Shown here in pieces: positions 7,227 to 15,835 of a DNA stretch of 64,000 bases (position 1 is its first letter; every line of letters starts with the position of its first letter). Made by a program: the position numbers and the translations under genes. This stretch comes from RH-AL1 sp965198495 (lineage in GTDB: Bacteria > Pseudomonadota > Alphaproteobacteria > Rhizobiales > Beijerinckiaceae). The notes under the pieces are model-generated. The model was not told the origin of the DNA. It did no database searches and worked only from the letters and a program-made list of their open reading frames with translations. The DNA lies in contig CBDAPL010000001.1 of the NCBI GenBank assembly GCA_965198495.1, forward strand, positions 3,286,001-3,350,000, in the 5' to 3' direction.

Positions 7227-8782
7227 CAGACGGTCTCCCCGATCGCTTTTTCCTCGGCGGCGCGCTGCTTGGCCTTGATGTCGAGCGCCTTCTTGTACTT
7301 CTCGCGGAAGTCAGGCCGGTCGACCGGCTGCTCCTGCCAGACCCCGGCGGCGTGGCCGGTGCCAACGCCCTCGAAGAAGTCCCGCATCGCGTCGAAGCGC
7401 GGCTTGGAGGCGATCGCCGCGTTGACCACTTCGGCAAGCGATCCGGCGCCCATCATCCCGAACAGCGGACGAGCGGAAATGAGGTTGGTGAAGTACAGCG
7501 CCGGGATGCCCGCCGCCTTGGCCTTCTGCACCACCGGAGTCGTGCCGATCGCAAGGTCCGGCTCGAACTCTCGCATCGCCGCCAGATCCTGCTCGAGCGA
7601 GGCGCGGTAGGTCACCGGGATGCCGCGCGCGTCGAGCCAATCGCGATCGGCTTCGGACCATTGGGTCCGCGGACACGCCGTGCCGACGTAGCGGACATCC
7701 GCGCCGCTCTCGACGAGCAGCCGCGCGACGAGCAGCTCCGAGCCTTCGTAACCGGACACGGTGATACGGCCTGCGATGGGCTTGGCGGCGAGCGCGCCGG
7801 CAATGGCCGGCAGGAAGCGGTTCTTGGCCGCGTCGATCTTCTCCTGCGCGACACCCGCGGCTTGGCCGATAGCGTCGAGCCAGGCGGCGGTGCCGTCGAC
7901 GCCGACCGGGCCGGAGCCGACGATCGTCCGCCCCGCCGCCTCGAACTCGCGGATGGACGCCGTGTAGAACGGATGGATCGCGGCGGCGACCGGGCAGTCC
8001 AGCGCAGCATAGAGCTCGCGCCACTCGCGTGTCGGCACGACCGGACCAGCGGCGAGGCCGAGCGGCTCGAGCAGGGCGCCGATGCCGATCGGGTCGGCCG
8101 GAAACATCTCGCCGAGCAGGGCGACGGCGGGACGCTCCGAGCGCCCTTTGTCAGGTGCCGCGACGGGGCCGGCCATCGCTTCCTCGCGGGCATAGGCCAG
8201 CATCGCGCCGGCAAGCACGTCCTTGGCCTCGGCGTGGGTGGGTATGCCGAAGCCCGGCACGTCGATGCCGATGATGCGGACGCCGTTGATCGCCTTCGGC
8301 AGCAGCCGCAGCGGCACGCCCGACGCCGTCGGCACGCAGAGATTGGTGACGACGATGGCGTCGTAGTTGTCCGGGTCGGCAAGCTTGTAGACTGCCTCGC
8401 GGATATCCTCGAACAGCTTCCCGGTGACGAGCGTCTCGGAGTTGAACGGCACGTAGCCGACCGAGCGGCGCGCGCCGTAGAAATGCGCGGTGAAGGTGAG
8501 GCCGTAGACACAGCAGGCGGAGCCCGACAGCACCGTTGCCGTGCGCTTCATGCGCAGGCCGACGCGCAGTGAGCCGAAGGCCGGGCACATGCTTTGCGGC
8601 TGATCGTGCGGACCCTGCGGATAATCCTTGGCGTATTGATCGAGGATGTCTGATTTGCCCGCGGCGGCCGCGGCGGCGCGCATCTCATCCTTGCCGCCGT
8701 GGCAGCCGGCGCCGGCTGTCGAGACGGGTTCGCCCGCTTCGCTCAAGGCGACCGAATTGCCGATAGGTGCGTCGTAAACCAT
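7226..8782 (-). CDS. bchY: chlorophyllide a reductase subunit Y
   Basis: BchY is the partner of BchZ in the nitrogenase-like chlorin reductase. Cys residues in the N-terminal third (GAGCHGGKDE, SMCPAFGSLRV, LSGSACCVYGLTF) match the cluster-ligand region of the family. The middle holds the Rossmann-like domain (ITVSGYEGSELLVARLL). The frame is open far upstream through bchX, but the ATG at 8780-8782, two bases after the bchX stop, gives 518 residues and the expected N-terminus. It sits in the bchCXYZ order typical of purple bacteria. Confidence 0.95.
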   Translation of the reverse strand: MVYDAPIGNSVALSEAGEPVSTAGAGCHGGKDEMRAAAAAAGKSDILDQYAKDYPQGPHDQPQSMCPAFGSLRVGLRMKRTATVLSGSACCVYGLTFTAHFYGARRSVGYVPFNSETLVTGKLFEDIREAVYKLADPDNYDAIVVTNLCVPTASGVPLRLLPKAINGVRIIGIDVPGFGIPTHAEAKDVLAGAMLAYAREEAMAGPVAAPDKGRSERPAVALLGEMFPADPIGIGALLEPLGLAAGPVVPTREWRELYAALDCPVAAAIHPFYTASIREFEAAGRTIVGSGPVGVDGTAAWLDAIGQAAGVAQEKIDAAKNRFLPAIAGALAAKPIAGRITVSGYEGSELLVARLLVESGADVRYVGTACPRTQWSEADRDWLDARGIPVTYRASLEQDLAAMREFEPDLAIGTTPVVQKAKAAGIPALYFTNLISARPLFGMMGAGSLAEVVNAAIASKPRFDAMRDFFEGVGTGHAAGVWQEQPVDRPDFREKYKKALDIKAKQRAAEEKAIGETV

Positions 8783-8784
8783 GC

Positions 8785-9792
8785 TCACGCCTCGTCGTAG
8801 ACGACTTCGAGGGTCGGCTTCGTCAGGTCGGTGCGGCCGCACATGTCTTCCATCGTGGCGGGCACCAGCACCACGTCGCGGCCCGTCGCCGTGGCGGAGA
8901 AGAGGTTGAGCAAACCATCCTGCGTCATCGGCTTCGGACGCACCGGCGGCGCGTCGGCGACATTCTGCGCGAGATCCTCGAACACCGAGGCCCAACGATT
9001 GCCAGGCGTGCCGATGATCTCGTAGTTCGCGCTCTTCTTGCGGATGTCCTCGTCGGCAGGGATCGCCGCCAGCACGGGAATGCCGGCGCCTTTGGCGAAG
9101 GCCTGCGCCTCGCCGGTATGGTCGTCCTTGTTGATGACCATGCCGGCGACGCCGACGTTGCCGCCGAGCTTGCGAAAATATTCCACAGCCGAGCAGACGT
9201 TGTTGGCGACATAGAGCGACTGCAGATCGTTTGAGGCGACGACGATGACCTTCTGGCACATGTCGCGGGCGATCGGCAGGCCGAAGCCGCCGCAGACCAC
9301 GTCACCGAGGAAGTCGAGCAGCACGAAGTCGAAGCCCCACTCGTGGAAGCCGAGCTTCTCAAGCAACTCGAAGCCGTGGATGATGCCGCGGCCGCCGCAG
9401 CCGCGGCCGACCTCCGGACCACCGAGCTCCATCGCGTAGACGCCGTCGCGCTTGAAACAGACGTCGGAAATGGTGATCTCGGCGCCCGCCGCCTTCATCT
9501 TGGCGGAGGTCTCGATGATCGTCGGGCACGCTTTGCCGCCAAACAGCAGGGATGTCGTGTCGCTCTTCGGGTCGCAGCCGATCAGCAGCACCTTCTTGCC
9601 CTGTTGCGCCATCATGTAAGAGAGGTTGGCGAGCGTGAAGCTCTTGCCGATGCCGCCCTTGCCGTAAATCGCGATGATCTGCGTCTCTTTCTTGGCGGGC
9701 GCCTCCTCGTCGAGGACCGGCACGGCATCCGGCTCGATCGCCGCTTCGGCGCGGAGCGCGTCTTTCATGCTGATCGGCGTGAAAGCGTTCAT
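8785..9792 (-). CDS. bchX: chlorophyllide a reductase iron protein subunit X
   Basis: BchX is the NifH-like ATPase that passes electrons to BchYZ. It has a P-loop (YGKGGIGKSFT) near residue 45, the switch segment GCDPKSDTT, and the two Cys that hold the intersubunit 4Fe-4S cluster (GRGCGGRG and DVVCGGFG). Start ATG 9790-9792 overlaps the bchC stop by ATGA. The product is 335 residues, normal for BchX, with a roughly 35-residue extension before the P-loop. Confidence 0.97.
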   Translation of the reverse strand: MNAFTPISMKDALRAEAAIEPDAVPVLDEEAPAKKETQIIAIYGKGGIGKSFTLANLSYMMAQQGKKVLLIGCDPKSDTTSLLFGGKACPTIIETSAKMKAAGAEITISDVCFKRDGVYAMELGGPEVGRGCGGRGIIHGFELLEKLGFHEWGFDFVLLDFLGDVVCGGFGLPIARDMCQKVIVVASNDLQSLYVANNVCSAVEYFRKLGGNVGVAGMVINKDDHTGEAQAFAKGAGIPVLAAIPADEDIRKKSANYEIIGTPGNRWASVFEDLAQNVADAPPVRPKPMTQDGLLNLFSATATGRDVVLVPATMEDMCGRTDLTKPTLEVVYDEA

Positions 9793-10727
9793 GAGCTGTG
9801 TCTCCAGTCGAGGACCATTTTCAGGCAGTCGGGATCGCCGAAGGCGGTCTCGTAGGCTCGGGAGGCATCGGACGCGTCGGCCCGATGGGTCAGGAGGCCG
9901 TCGAAAGAAAGTGCGCCGGATTGGACGAGGCGGTTGACCGCGTCGAGGTCGGCGGGTTTCCATTGCGCAGCGACGCGCAGGCGCGCCTCGCGCATGAAGG
10001 CTGGCGGGAACTTGAACGAGAGAGGCTGGCTGTAGAAGCCGGCGATGCAGATCTCGCCGCCAGGCGCGAGGCGGGCGATCAGCGTGTCGAGAAGGTCGGC
10101 GGCGCCGCTTACATCGCAGATGCACTTGTAATCCTGACGCGGATCCTCGCCAGGATGAACGACCGTGTAGCCGATGGCGCCATTGGCGCGCTTCGGGTTC
10201 GTCTCCCAGACGGTCGGAGCCGGGGCTCCGGTGGCGACGACGATACGGGCGAGAAGCCTGCCGAGCGTCCCGTGACCCACGATAAGGTCCGGTGTCGAAC
10301 CATCGGTGCCCAACGTATGATAGGCGGTCGCGGCGAGCGCGAAGAGCACGCCCTTCTCACCGAACTTACCGGATATCGGCAGGACACGACTGGTCGGCAC
10401 CACCAACCTAGAGGCGGCGGCGCCGAACAGGCCGCGCGCGCCCTCGTAGCAATTGGCACCGGGAACGAAGACATGCTGCCCGATCGCGAGCGTGCCCGCC
10501 TCATCGCTCTCGACAACGCGACCAACCGCCTCGTAGCCCGGTACGAGCGGGTAACCCATGCCTGGGAACGCCGGCATGGTGCCGGTGTAAAGCAAGCGCT
10601 CGGTCCCGGTGCTGATTGAGCTCCAGTCAACCGCGACCGTCACGTCACCCGCGCCTTTCGGCAGCAACGACAGCTCGCGCGACGCGATCCGCAGAGGCTC
10701 TTCGAGGACGATGGCTTGTGTTTGCAC
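9789..10727 (-). CDS. bchC: 3-hydroxyethyl bacteriochlorophyllide a dehydrogenase
   Basis: BchC oxidises the 3-hydroxyethyl group to the 3-acetyl group of bacteriochlorophyllide a. The protein (312 residues) has the GroES-like start WSSISTGTERLLYTGTMP and YPLVPGYEAVGRVV, followed by a nucleotide-binding half (LIVGHGTLGRLLARI) characteristic of BchC. It is the first gene of the bchCXYZ-pufQBALMC block and has its own promoter with two PpsR-type operators just upstream. Confidence 0.96.
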   Translation of the reverse strand: MQTQAIVLEEPLRIASRELSLLPKGAGDVTVAVDWSSISTGTERLLYTGTMPAFPGMGYPLVPGYEAVGRVVESDEAGTLAIGQHVFVPGANCYEGARGLFGAAASRLVVPTSRVLPISGKFGEKGVLFALAATAYHTLGTDGSTPDLIVGHGTLGRLLARIVVATGAPAPTVWETNPKRANGAIGYTVVHPGEDPRQDYKCICDVSGAADLLDTLIARLAPGGEICIAGFYSQPLSFKFPPAFMREARLRVAAQWKPADLDAVNRLVQSGALSFDGLLTHRADASDASRAYETAFGDPDCLKMVLDWRHSS

Positions 10728-10750
10728 GATGAGTCTACCCAGGCTTCGTA

Positions 10751-10794
10751 TGTCACTTTATGCTGACACTTTGCGATGTCAATCTAACCTTACA
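10751..10794 (-). promoter_or_regulatory. bchC promoter with two tandem PpsR/CrtJ operators
   Basis: Two perfect TGT-N12-ACA palindromes are present on the minus strand, TGTAAGGTTAGATTGACA (10794 to 10777) and TGTCAGCATAAAGTGACA (10768 to 10751), spaced by 8 bases. TTGACA at the end of the first and TAAAGT inside the second are 16 bases apart and read as -35 and -10 elements. In Rhodobacter, CrtJ/PpsR binds exactly such a pair at bchC and represses it under oxygen. The upstream operator overlaps the crtF stop. Confidence 0.85.
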
Positions 10795-11954
10795 GCCCGA
10801 TTGCGAACCCCGGCGCTTTTCTGGGCGACGATCAGGCCGGTCAGCATCGGACGGGCTGTGGCAGCCCTGCGGACACGGGCGAAACCAGCGGTATAGAGGG
10901 CGCTCGTAAGCTCCGCCTCGGAGCGGGGACGGCCTCGCTGCATCGCGAGGAGGTACATCGCGAAGTAGGCACCGACACGCTCAGACCTCGACACCTCGGC
11001 AAAAGGCTCTGCCAAAAGAAGGATGCCTCCGGGCGACAGGGCTTGGCAGATCTTGGCGAGGAGCGCGGTGAGATCGCCGTCGTCGAGATCGTGCGCGACT
11101 CGCACGAGCGAAACGAGATCCACGCCGGTTGGCAGCGGATCGGTTTTGAAGTTGCCGCCGATCGCGCGCGCCCGCCCGGACAGGCGCTCGCTCGCGAAAC
11201 GCGCCTCGGCACGCGCCGCGACGGCCGGCAGGTCGAAGCAGACGACGCGCAGATCGGGTCGGCGATGGGCGGCGGCGATGAGAAAGGCGCCGTCGCCGCC
11301 GCCGATGTCGAGAAGGCTGGCGTGATCGACGAAGGGATAAGCATCGAGCACGTCATCGGCGATGAGCGCTTGCGAGGCCGCCATGAGATCGCTGTAGGGC
11401 GCCACAGATACGGCATCGAGCGCGTGCGGATCGGCGGCCGTCGCATACGGCCAGAACTTGGCGAGTTCGGTCTCGGGCATCTCGGCTTTGAGCAGCGCCA
11501 CGGGGTTGGCGAGATCGCGGTAGAGCATCGCGTGATGCGCGATCATCGCGCCGATCGCGGGATTGCCGAGGTAGGCGGCGCCATGCATGCCCAGGCCGAA
11601 ATCCTCGCCTTGCTTCTCGACGAGACGCAACGCGCAGGCCGAATCAAGAAGGCGGCGCATCGCCAAAGGCTTGAGGCCACAGCGTTCGGCGATCGCCTCG
11701 AGAGACGTCGGCCCGGCCTCGAGCGTCTCGAAAATTTTCAGCTCGGCGCAGGCGAACAGGATTTGCGAGTAGACGAAGCCGGCGCAGAGATCGAACAGGC
11801 TGCTGGCGCGCCGCGCGGCTGTGGACCGGGTCAGCGGGAAGCGAGAAGCCCAACGCTGGAAACGCGGATGGGCGAGGAGGCGATTGCGACTGGCGAACCA
11901 GCGCGATCGCCAATCGCCTTTCCCAGTACTTTTAGCCTCGGCGACGGCGCTCAT
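10779..11954 (-). CDS. crtF: hydroxyneurosporene O-methyltransferase
   Basis: CrtF methylates the tertiary hydroxyl group of acyclic carotenoids, a late step in the spheroidene/spirilloxanthin pathway. The N-terminal half is the helical dimerisation domain (SLFDLCAGFVYSQILFACAELKIFETL), and the C-terminal half a Rossmann methyltransferase with the SAM motif LLDIGGGDGAFLIA and the later PGGILLLAEPFAE. At 391 residues it fits the family. GGAGG precedes the ATG, which lies 16 bases after crtE. The stop codon sits inside the bchC operator region. Confidence 0.93.
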   Translation of the reverse strand: MSAVAEAKSTGKGDWRSRWFASRNRLLAHPRFQRWASRFPLTRSTAARRASSLFDLCAGFVYSQILFACAELKIFETLEAGPTSLEAIAERCGLKPLAMRRLLDSACALRLVEKQGEDFGLGMHGAAYLGNPAIGAMIAHHAMLYRDLANPVALLKAEMPETELAKFWPYATAADPHALDAVSVAPYSDLMAASQALIADDVLDAYPFVDHASLLDIGGGDGAFLIAAAHRRPDLRVVCFDLPAVAARAEARFASERLSGRARAIGGNFKTDPLPTGVDLVSLVRVAHDLDDGDLTALLAKICQALSPGGILLLAEPFAEVSRSERVGAYFAMYLLAMQRGRPRSEAELTSALYTAGFARVRRAATARPMLTGLIVAQKSAGVRNRAVRLD

Positions 11955-11970
11955 CCTCCGCCTCCAAACA

Positions 11971-12843
11971 TCAGGCGGCGGTGCGCGTGACCGCGAGCGA
12001 GCGCGGCAGCAATCGACGCGCCTCGTGATCGACGAGGGCTCTCAGACCGGCCGCGCCTTGACACGGCGGGACTGAGGCGATCGCCTCGGCGACGAGCGTC
12101 TCGAGTCGCGCCACGGCGCCATCGAGCCCGAGTTCGATGACCGCGTTCGGGCGACCGAGGATCTTGTCGCGACCGATCGGCTTGCCAGCCTCGGCGGAAG
12201 CGGCGCAAGCATCGCCGATATCGTCCGCCGCCTGGTAGGCCTCGCCCAACGTCTCGCCCAACATGCGCCACGGCTCGGCTTCCGCACCTGCCGCCGCCGC
12301 GCCGGCGATGGCCGCCGCGCCGAACAATGCGCCGGTCTTGGCGCGATGATAATGGCGCAGGTCGATCGTCGGCTCGCATTCCCAGGCCTGTCCGGCGATA
12401 ATGCCGGAGGGTGCGCCGACCGCGCGCGACAGCGTCATGATCAGCAACGCGAGCTTCTGTGGCGCATGCGCCAGCAGGCCGAGCGTCTGGAACGCCAACA
12501 GGATCAGCGCGTCGCCGGCGAGCACGGCGAGCGGCTCGCCGAAGCTCTTGTGGACCGTCGCCACGCCGCGCCGCAAATCGGCATCGTCAAAGCAGGGCAA
12601 ATCATCATGCACCAGCGAGGCACAATGCATGAACTCGATTGCGCAGGCGGCGGCATCCGTCACCGAGGGATCGTTCTCACCGCAGGCCTGCGCGACGGCG
12701 AGCGTAAGCCTTGGCCTTACACGCGCACCGGCCGGAAAAACCGCGTGACGCATCGCGGCGATCAGGCGTGGCGGGCATGAGGGGACAGCGACGGTATCGA
12801 TTGCGGTGTGCAGCGCCTGCTCGATCCGATCCGGTCGGTTCAT
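11971..12843 (-). CDS. crtE: geranylgeranyl diphosphate synthase
   Basis: CrtE condenses isopentenyl diphosphate units to C20 geranylgeranyl diphosphate, the precursor for carotenoids and the bacteriochlorophyll tail. The first Asp-rich motif is in LVHDDLPCFDDADLRRG and the second in YQAADDIGD. An ATG is possible at 12912, but that would place the operator region inside the gene. The ATG at 12841-12843 has GGAG six bases upstream and is preferred, giving 290 residues. It is first in the crtEF-bch-puf series and divergent from crtD. Confidence 0.93.
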   Translation of the reverse strand: MNRPDRIEQALHTAIDTVAVPSCPPRLIAAMRHAVFPAGARVRPRLTLAVAQACGENDPSVTDAAACAIEFMHCASLVHDDLPCFDDADLRRGVATVHKSFGEPLAVLAGDALILLAFQTLGLLAHAPQKLALLIMTLSRAVGAPSGIIAGQAWECEPTIDLRHYHRAKTGALFGAAAIAGAAAAGAEAEPWRMLGETLGEAYQAADDIGDACAASAEAGKPIGRDKILGRPNAVIELGLDGAVARLETLVAEAIASVPPCQGAAGLRALVDHEARRLLPRSLAVTRTAA

Positions 12844-12880
12844 GGCTAACTCCATGGTCATTGACGTACGAGATGCATGT

Positions 12881-12924
12881 TGTAAGGCTACGTTGTCACC
12901 GCAAAGTGTCAAGTTATAATGACA
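12881..12924. promoter_or_regulatory. divergent crtE/crtD promoter with PpsR operators
   Basis: One perfect TGT-N12-ACA operator (TGTCAAGTTATAATGACA, 12907-12924) is preceded after 8 bases by a degenerate copy ending in TCA (12881-12898). On the plus strand TTGTCA (12893-12898) and TATAAT (12915-12920) are 16 bases apart and form a crtD promoter. On the minus strand TTGACA inside the operator can serve crtE. The whole 44-base block matches the bchC promoter block at 34 of 44 positions. Confidence 0.82.
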
Positions 12925-12953
12925 TTAGGCGTTCGACCAGGAGACTGACTTGA

Positions 12954-14501
12954 ATGGCGGGTGATGGAATCGTCGTCATCGGCGCCGGCATCGGCGGTCT
13001 GACAGCCGCGCTCGATCTCGCCACCCGTGGCGCCGACGTCACCGTCATCGAGCGGGCGGGGGCGCCCGGCGGCAAGATGCGCGAACTCACGGTCGACGGC
13101 GCGTCCATCGACGCGGGTCCGACGGTGCTCACCATGCGCTGGATCTTCGAGGAAATCTTCGCCGATGCCGGCACGTCGCTCGACGCGCATCTTACGCTGC
13201 GGCCGGCCGAGATCCTGGCCCGGCATTCATGGAGCGAAACCGAACGGCTTGACCTGCACGCGGATATCGAGCGTTCCGTCGAGGCGATCGCCGCTTTCGC
13301 CGGTCCGCGCGACGCCGCGGGCTACCGCGCCTTCACAGATCGCGCGCAACGAATGTTCGAGACCCTGGACAAGCCGTTCATCCGCGCGCAACGACCGCGC
13401 CTCGATCAGCTCGTCGCTTCATTCGGTCTGTTCGGGCTCGGCAATCTGGGACAGATCAGCCCCTTCAACGTCTTGTGGAAAGCACTGGGCGAACACTTCA
13501 AAGATCCGCGTCTGCTTCAGCTGTTTGGCCGCTATGCCACCTATTGCGGCTCGTCACCGTTTCTCGCGCCTGCAACGCTGATGCTCGTCGCGCATGTCGA
13601 GCGCGCCGGCGTCTGGTACATCGAGGACGGCATGCACGCCTTGCCGGTCGCGATGGCGGCCTTAGCCGCAAGCAAGGGAACGCGCTTCCGCTACGGGGCG
13701 GAGGTCGCGTCGATAGACCACGCGCGTGGCGCCGTGTCGGGCGTGACCCTCGCGAGCGGCGAGCGGATCGGCGCCGACGCGGTCGTCCTCAACGCGGACG
13801 TCGGCGCACTGACGGCCGGCTTGTTCGGGGATCGCCTGAAAAGCGCCGCGCCGAAGATCACGCGAGCGGACCGGTCGCTGTCCGCCATCACCTTCGCGAC
13901 GCGCGCCAAGACCGGCGGCTTTCCCCTGGTGCGCCACAACGTCTTCTTCTCGCGCGATTACCGCGGCGAGTTCGACGCGATCATCAAGCGGGATCGGACG
14001 CCGGCTCAGCCAACCGTCTACATTTGCGCGCAGGATCGCCGCGACAACGATAACGCTCCCGATGCGCCGGAGCGACTGCTGTGCCTGGTCAACGCGCCGG
14101 CGAGCGGCGACACGCGCGCTTTTTCCTCACAGGAGATCTCGCGATGCGAGGACCAGATGCACGCCCTGCTCGCGACCCACGGTCTGACGATCGAGAAGTC
14201 GGAGCGGATCGCGACGGCTCCGAGCGGCTTCGAGGCTTTGTTCCCGGCGACGGGCGGCGCCCTTTATGGTCCAGCGTCGCACGGATGGCGGGCCTCGTTC
14301 AAACGGGCGGGAGCGCGGACCAAAGTGCCGGGTCTCTACCTCGCGGGGGGCAGCGTGCATCCGGGGCCGGGCGTGCCAATGGCGGCGATGTCGGGCCGGT
14401 TGGCGGCGGCGGCCTGCTTGGCGGACCTTCGAGCGCGCAGCCCCGTTTCGATATCGCGGTCGGGCAGAACGGCTATGCCTGGTGGTATGTCGACGCGCTA
14501 A
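12954..14501 (+). CDS. crtD: hydroxy/methoxyneurosporene desaturase (C-3,4 desaturase)
   Basis: CrtD introduces the 3,4 double bond into 1-hydroxy carotenoids. The FAD-binding motif VVIGAGIGGLTAALDLA is at the N-terminus, followed by GGKMRE and SIDAGPTVLTM, typical of the CrtI/CrtD superfamily; the C-terminus has the FAD motif GLYLAGGSVHPGPGVPMAAMSG. AGGAG lies upstream of the ATG. It is assigned to CrtD and not CrtI by its position next to crtC and by the separate crtI-crtB pair. The last stretch of about 40 residues after LADLRARS is Ser/Arg-rich and may be extra. Confidence 0.92.
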   Translation: MAGDGIVVIGAGIGGLTAALDLATRGADVTVIERAGAPGGKMRELTVDGASIDAGPTVLTMRWIFEEIFADAGTSLDAHLTLRPAEILARHSWSETERLDLHADIERSVEAIAAFAGPRDAAGYRAFTDRAQRMFETLDKPFIRAQRPRLDQLVASFGLFGLGNLGQISPFNVLWKALGEHFKDPRLLQLFGRYATYCGSSPFLAPATLMLVAHVERAGVWYIEDGMHALPVAMAALAASKGTRFRYGAEVASIDHARGAVSGVTLASGERIGADAVVLNADVGALTAGLFGDRLKSAAPKITRADRSLSAITFATRAKTGGFPLVRHNVFFSRDYRGEFDAIIKRDRTPAQPTVYICAQDRRDNDNAPDAPERLLCLVNAPASGDTRAFSSQEISRCEDQMHALLATHGLTIEKSERIATAPSGFEALFPATGGALYGPASHGWRASFKRAGARTKVPGLYLAGGSVHPGPGVPMAAMSGRLAAAACLADLRARSPVSISRSGRTAMPGGMSTR

Positions 14502-15376
14502 GTGCGGACGGTCAGCACGGCCTGACCATCATCGCCTTCATCGGCAGCGTCTTCTCGCCCTACTATGCCTTGGCCCGCGCGCGCGGGAGAGGCGATCCGG
14601 CGAACCACGTGTGCATGAACGTTGCGCTCTATGGCAAGCCGCGCCGCTGGGCGATGACGGAGCGCGGCATCGGCAGTCTCCGGCGCGATGCGGAGCATAT
14701 CGCGATCGGCCCCAGCGTCATGCGGTGGGACGGCGAGGCGCTGACGATCAGCCTCCACGAGACGACGGTGCCGATTCCATCGCCCCTGCGCGGGACGGTG
14801 GTTGTCAGGCCGCGCGCGCTGGCGACGCGGCGCTTCGATCTGGATGCCGCGGCACGGCACCGGTGGCAGCCGATCGGTCCACTCAGCGATGTGACGGTGG
14901 ATTTAGCGGCGCCATCGCTGTCGTGGCGGGGCACGGGCTACTTCGACGCCAACGACGGTGATGAGCCGCTTGAGGCGGCATTCCGCTCCTGGACGTGGAC
15001 GCGGTTCGATATGGGCGATCATGCGCGCATCTTCTACGATGTCGTTGGGCGCGACGGCGAGCGACGCGGACTTTCACTCGATGTGAGGAACGGGACGGTC
15101 GAGAACGCTCCAATCCTGCCCTTGCAGAGTCTTGCAAGAACAAACTGGGGCATGCGGCGAGCCGTGCCGTGTGACGGAGGAGGACGCGCGACCATCGTCG
15201 ACAGCCTCGAGAATACCCCATTCTACGCGCGCGCGGCGGTTCGAAGCCGCATAGACGCTATCGATGCGATCGGCGTGCATGAGAGCCTTTCGCTCAGCCG
15301 GCTGACGTCGCCGGCCGTACGCTTGATGCTGCCGTTCAAGATGTTCAGGCGTGCCGGCGGCGCGAAGTACGGGTAG
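14285..15376 (+). CDS. crtC: carotenoid 1,2-hydratase
   Basis: CrtC adds water across the 1,2 double bond of neurosporene or lycopene. The conserved body begins at GQNGYAWWYVDALSADGQHGL and continues with IAFIGSVFSPYYA, both diagnostic. The start is uncertain: within the frame the only normal start codon near the conserved region is the ATG at 14285, which overlaps crtD by 217 bases and adds about 50 Gly/Ala-rich residues with no similarity I recognise. A non-ATG start close to the crtD stop is possible. Order crtD-crtC fits a bicistronic unit driven by the divergent operator region. Confidence 0.88.
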   Translation: MAGLVQTGGSADQSAGSLPRGGQRASGAGRANGGDVGPVGGGGLLGGPSSAQPRFDIAVGQNGYAWWYVDALSADGQHGLTIIAFIGSVFSPYYALARARGRGDPANHVCMNVALYGKPRRWAMTERGIGSLRRDAEHIAIGPSVMRWDGEALTISLHETTVPIPSPLRGTVVVRPRALATRRFDLDAAARHRWQPIGPLSDVTVDLAAPSLSWRGTGYFDANDGDEPLEAAFRSWTWTRFDMGDHARIFYDVVGRDGERRGLSLDVRNGTVENAPILPLQSLARTNWGMRRAVPCDGGGRATIVDSLENTPFYARAAVRSRIDAIDAIGVHESLSLSRLTSPAVRLMLPFKMFRRAGGAKYG

Positions 15377-15404
15377 GATTGGCCGTGTGCTCGCGGAAAG
15401 GCGC

Positions 15405-15512
15405 ATGCCCGCGATCCAGACCACCCCCATGAGCGCCGCTGAAGCATTGCCTCACGCACCACAGAACAAGAAATCGCCGGCTGCCGCCAAAGCTGGGCCG
15501 ACGATCGACTGA
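15405..15512 (+). CDS. possible 35-residue peptide after crtC
   Basis: A short frame starts ATG 28 bases after crtC, preceded by GGAAAGG only three bases away. It encodes a Pro/Ala/Lys-rich peptide ending KAGPTID, with no hydrophobic segment. A second in-frame ATG lies at 15429. It may be a real small protein of the crtDC transcript or chance; spacing of the ribosome site is poor and no family is recognised. Confidence 0.25.
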   Translation: MPAIQTTPMSAAEALPHAPQNKKSPAAAKAGPTID

Positions 15513-15517
15513 CACCA

Positions 15518-15715
15518 TCAGCTTTTCATGTGCTCCGGCGTGCTACCGCCGCGAACGGCCGTGTGAGCGGAAGAGCCGTCCTCGACAAGCGCGTTCATCG
15601 CGTGGTCGCGATTTTTCTTGTCGCGCATCATCGAACCAAAATGAACGATGGCTAGAACGATCACGCCGCCGATCGTCATGAATGCGAGTATTCCGAGCAG
15701 ATATCCTGAACCCAT
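15518..15715 (-). CDS. small single-span membrane protein, unknown
   Basis: The ATG at 15713-15715 has a textbook GGAGG five bases upstream, giving 65 residues. The N-terminus MGSGYLLGILAFMTIGGVIVLAIVHFG-like segment is one hydrophobic helix, followed by a basic patch SMMRDKKNRDHAM and a polar tail. The shape (short periplasmic end, helix, RDKK, cytoplasmic tail) recalls accessory subunits of membrane complexes such as CcoQ, but no family is recognised. It lies between crtC (convergent) and a second tiny membrane protein on the same strand behind crtB, so it may be part of a crtIB transcript. Confidence 0.65.
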   Translation of the reverse strand: MGSGYLLGILAFMTIGGVIVLAIVHFGSMMRDKKNRDHAMNALVEDGSSAHTAVRGGSTPEHMKS

Positions 15716-15835
15716 GTCGTCCTCCATTGCCGTCGACCCGATCGACGATCGTCAACGAAGAACAGCGAACGATCGGAAACGATCCAAGGCTCTGCCGAAG
15801 CGCCGCACTATAGTTCACCGTGACGAAGTGTAGGA

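Noticed and set aside
5634..7610. A 658-codon plus-strand frame opposite bchZ, bchY and pufQ
   Set aside because: Composition is His/Arg/Ala/Gly-rich shadow sequence and the opposite strand has unmistakable bch genes.
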